In this document: positions 63,706 through 64,000 of the stretch, one piece after another
Layout of the letters: each line of letters starts with the position of its first letter
Position numbering within the stretch: position 1 is the first letter of the stretch
From: Euleptes europaea
Lineage: Eukaryota; Chordata; Lepidosauria; Squamata; Sphaerodactylidae
Length of the DNA stretch: 64,000 bases
Reading direction: 5' to 3'
Assembly (NCBI RefSeq): GCF_029931775.1
Contig: NC_079322.1
Coordinates: 77,871,326-77,935,325, forward strand
The notes under the pieces: generated by a model
Seen by the model: only the letters and a program-made list of their open reading frames with translations
The model's database searches: none
Told to the model about the DNA's origin: nothing
Program-made: the position numbers and the translations under genes

Positions 63706-64000
63706 TTGCAAGGTGATAGTGTGTCCAAAATGGAGGAGAGGAGAACTCTGAGCACCTTGGAGTAGTGTGTGAGATAACCACATGGCATTAGTGTTGGAAG
63801 TGAAAGACTTTGCACTGTCTCTTAACCTCATAATTCAGAGGGGGACATGACTAGTGATTCAGAGAGATAGAGAGGACAAGACTCTGGCATCCTTTCTCTA
63901 CTGCTCTGGACTATCCTTTGATGTGTAGATTGCTACTCTCAGGGAAAATTCCTTCCTTCCTGCTTCTTCCACACCTCCACTCACACACACACACTTCTCC
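63706..64000. other. Duplicated flank, equivalent to 45.2-47.45 kb
   Basis: GGAAGTGAAAGACTTTGCAC, TGTAGATTGCTACTCTCAGG and TTCCTTCCTTCCTGC match the sequence left of CATH-C in order, without the insertions found there. Confidence 0.6.

Overview
This is vertebrate nuclear DNA from a sauropsid, most likely a squamate and possibly a gecko. The pointers are: KLHL18 followed by a cathelicidin cluster, abundant CR1 LINE 3' ends, L1 ORF2 remnants, several tRNA-derived SINE families, a 5S rRNA-derived SINE, and very many short hAT elements. Species cannot be read from the sequence.

Layout. Positions 1-15753 hold the last seven coding exons of KLHL18 (+): the BACK region and all six kelch repeats. 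The BTB exons lie left of the window. The KLHL18 introns are filled with SINEs, CR1, L1 and a Tigger-type element. Positions 15754 to about 20.2 kb are probably the KLHL18 3' UTR plus intergenic DNA. From 24.6 to 57.2 kb lie three four-exon cathelicidin genes: CATH-A (+, 24620-31680), CATH-B (-, 33762-42120) and CATH-C (-, 48341-57151). Each has a signal peptide and cathelin pro-domain on exons 1-3 and an antimicrobial-type C-terminus on exon 4. CATH-B and CATH-C are tandem duplicates. Exons 1-3, promoters, 3' ends and flanks align, but exon 4 does not. From 57.2 to 64 kb I see only repeats and unassigned DNA.

The genes are linked by location and immune theme. Cathelicidins are secreted precursors whose C-terminal peptide is released by proteases. 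KLHL18 is a CUL3 ubiquitin-ligase adaptor and a neighbour rather than a pathway partner.

Mobile DNA is the second theme. (1) About 30 copies of a roughly 200-bp hAT-type element (ends TAGGGTTGCC / GGCAACCCTA) are present. Many have exact or near-exact 8-bp target duplications, and some are nested. (2) A second hAT-type family (TAGGGCTGTCAA ends) has a 491-bp copy and a 2059-bp copy; the long copy carries a minisatellite. (3) A group of inverted-dimer or monomer retroelements has 9-14-bp target duplications and a one-sided tail of about 30-40 nt. Related short repeats carry hammerhead-ribozyme-like cores. I read these as Penelope-like or retrozyme-like. (4) A SINE insertion supplies the polypyrimidine tract of a CATH-C splice acceptor. 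All calls were made by eye without alignment software, and repeat boundaries are approximate unless a target duplication is given.
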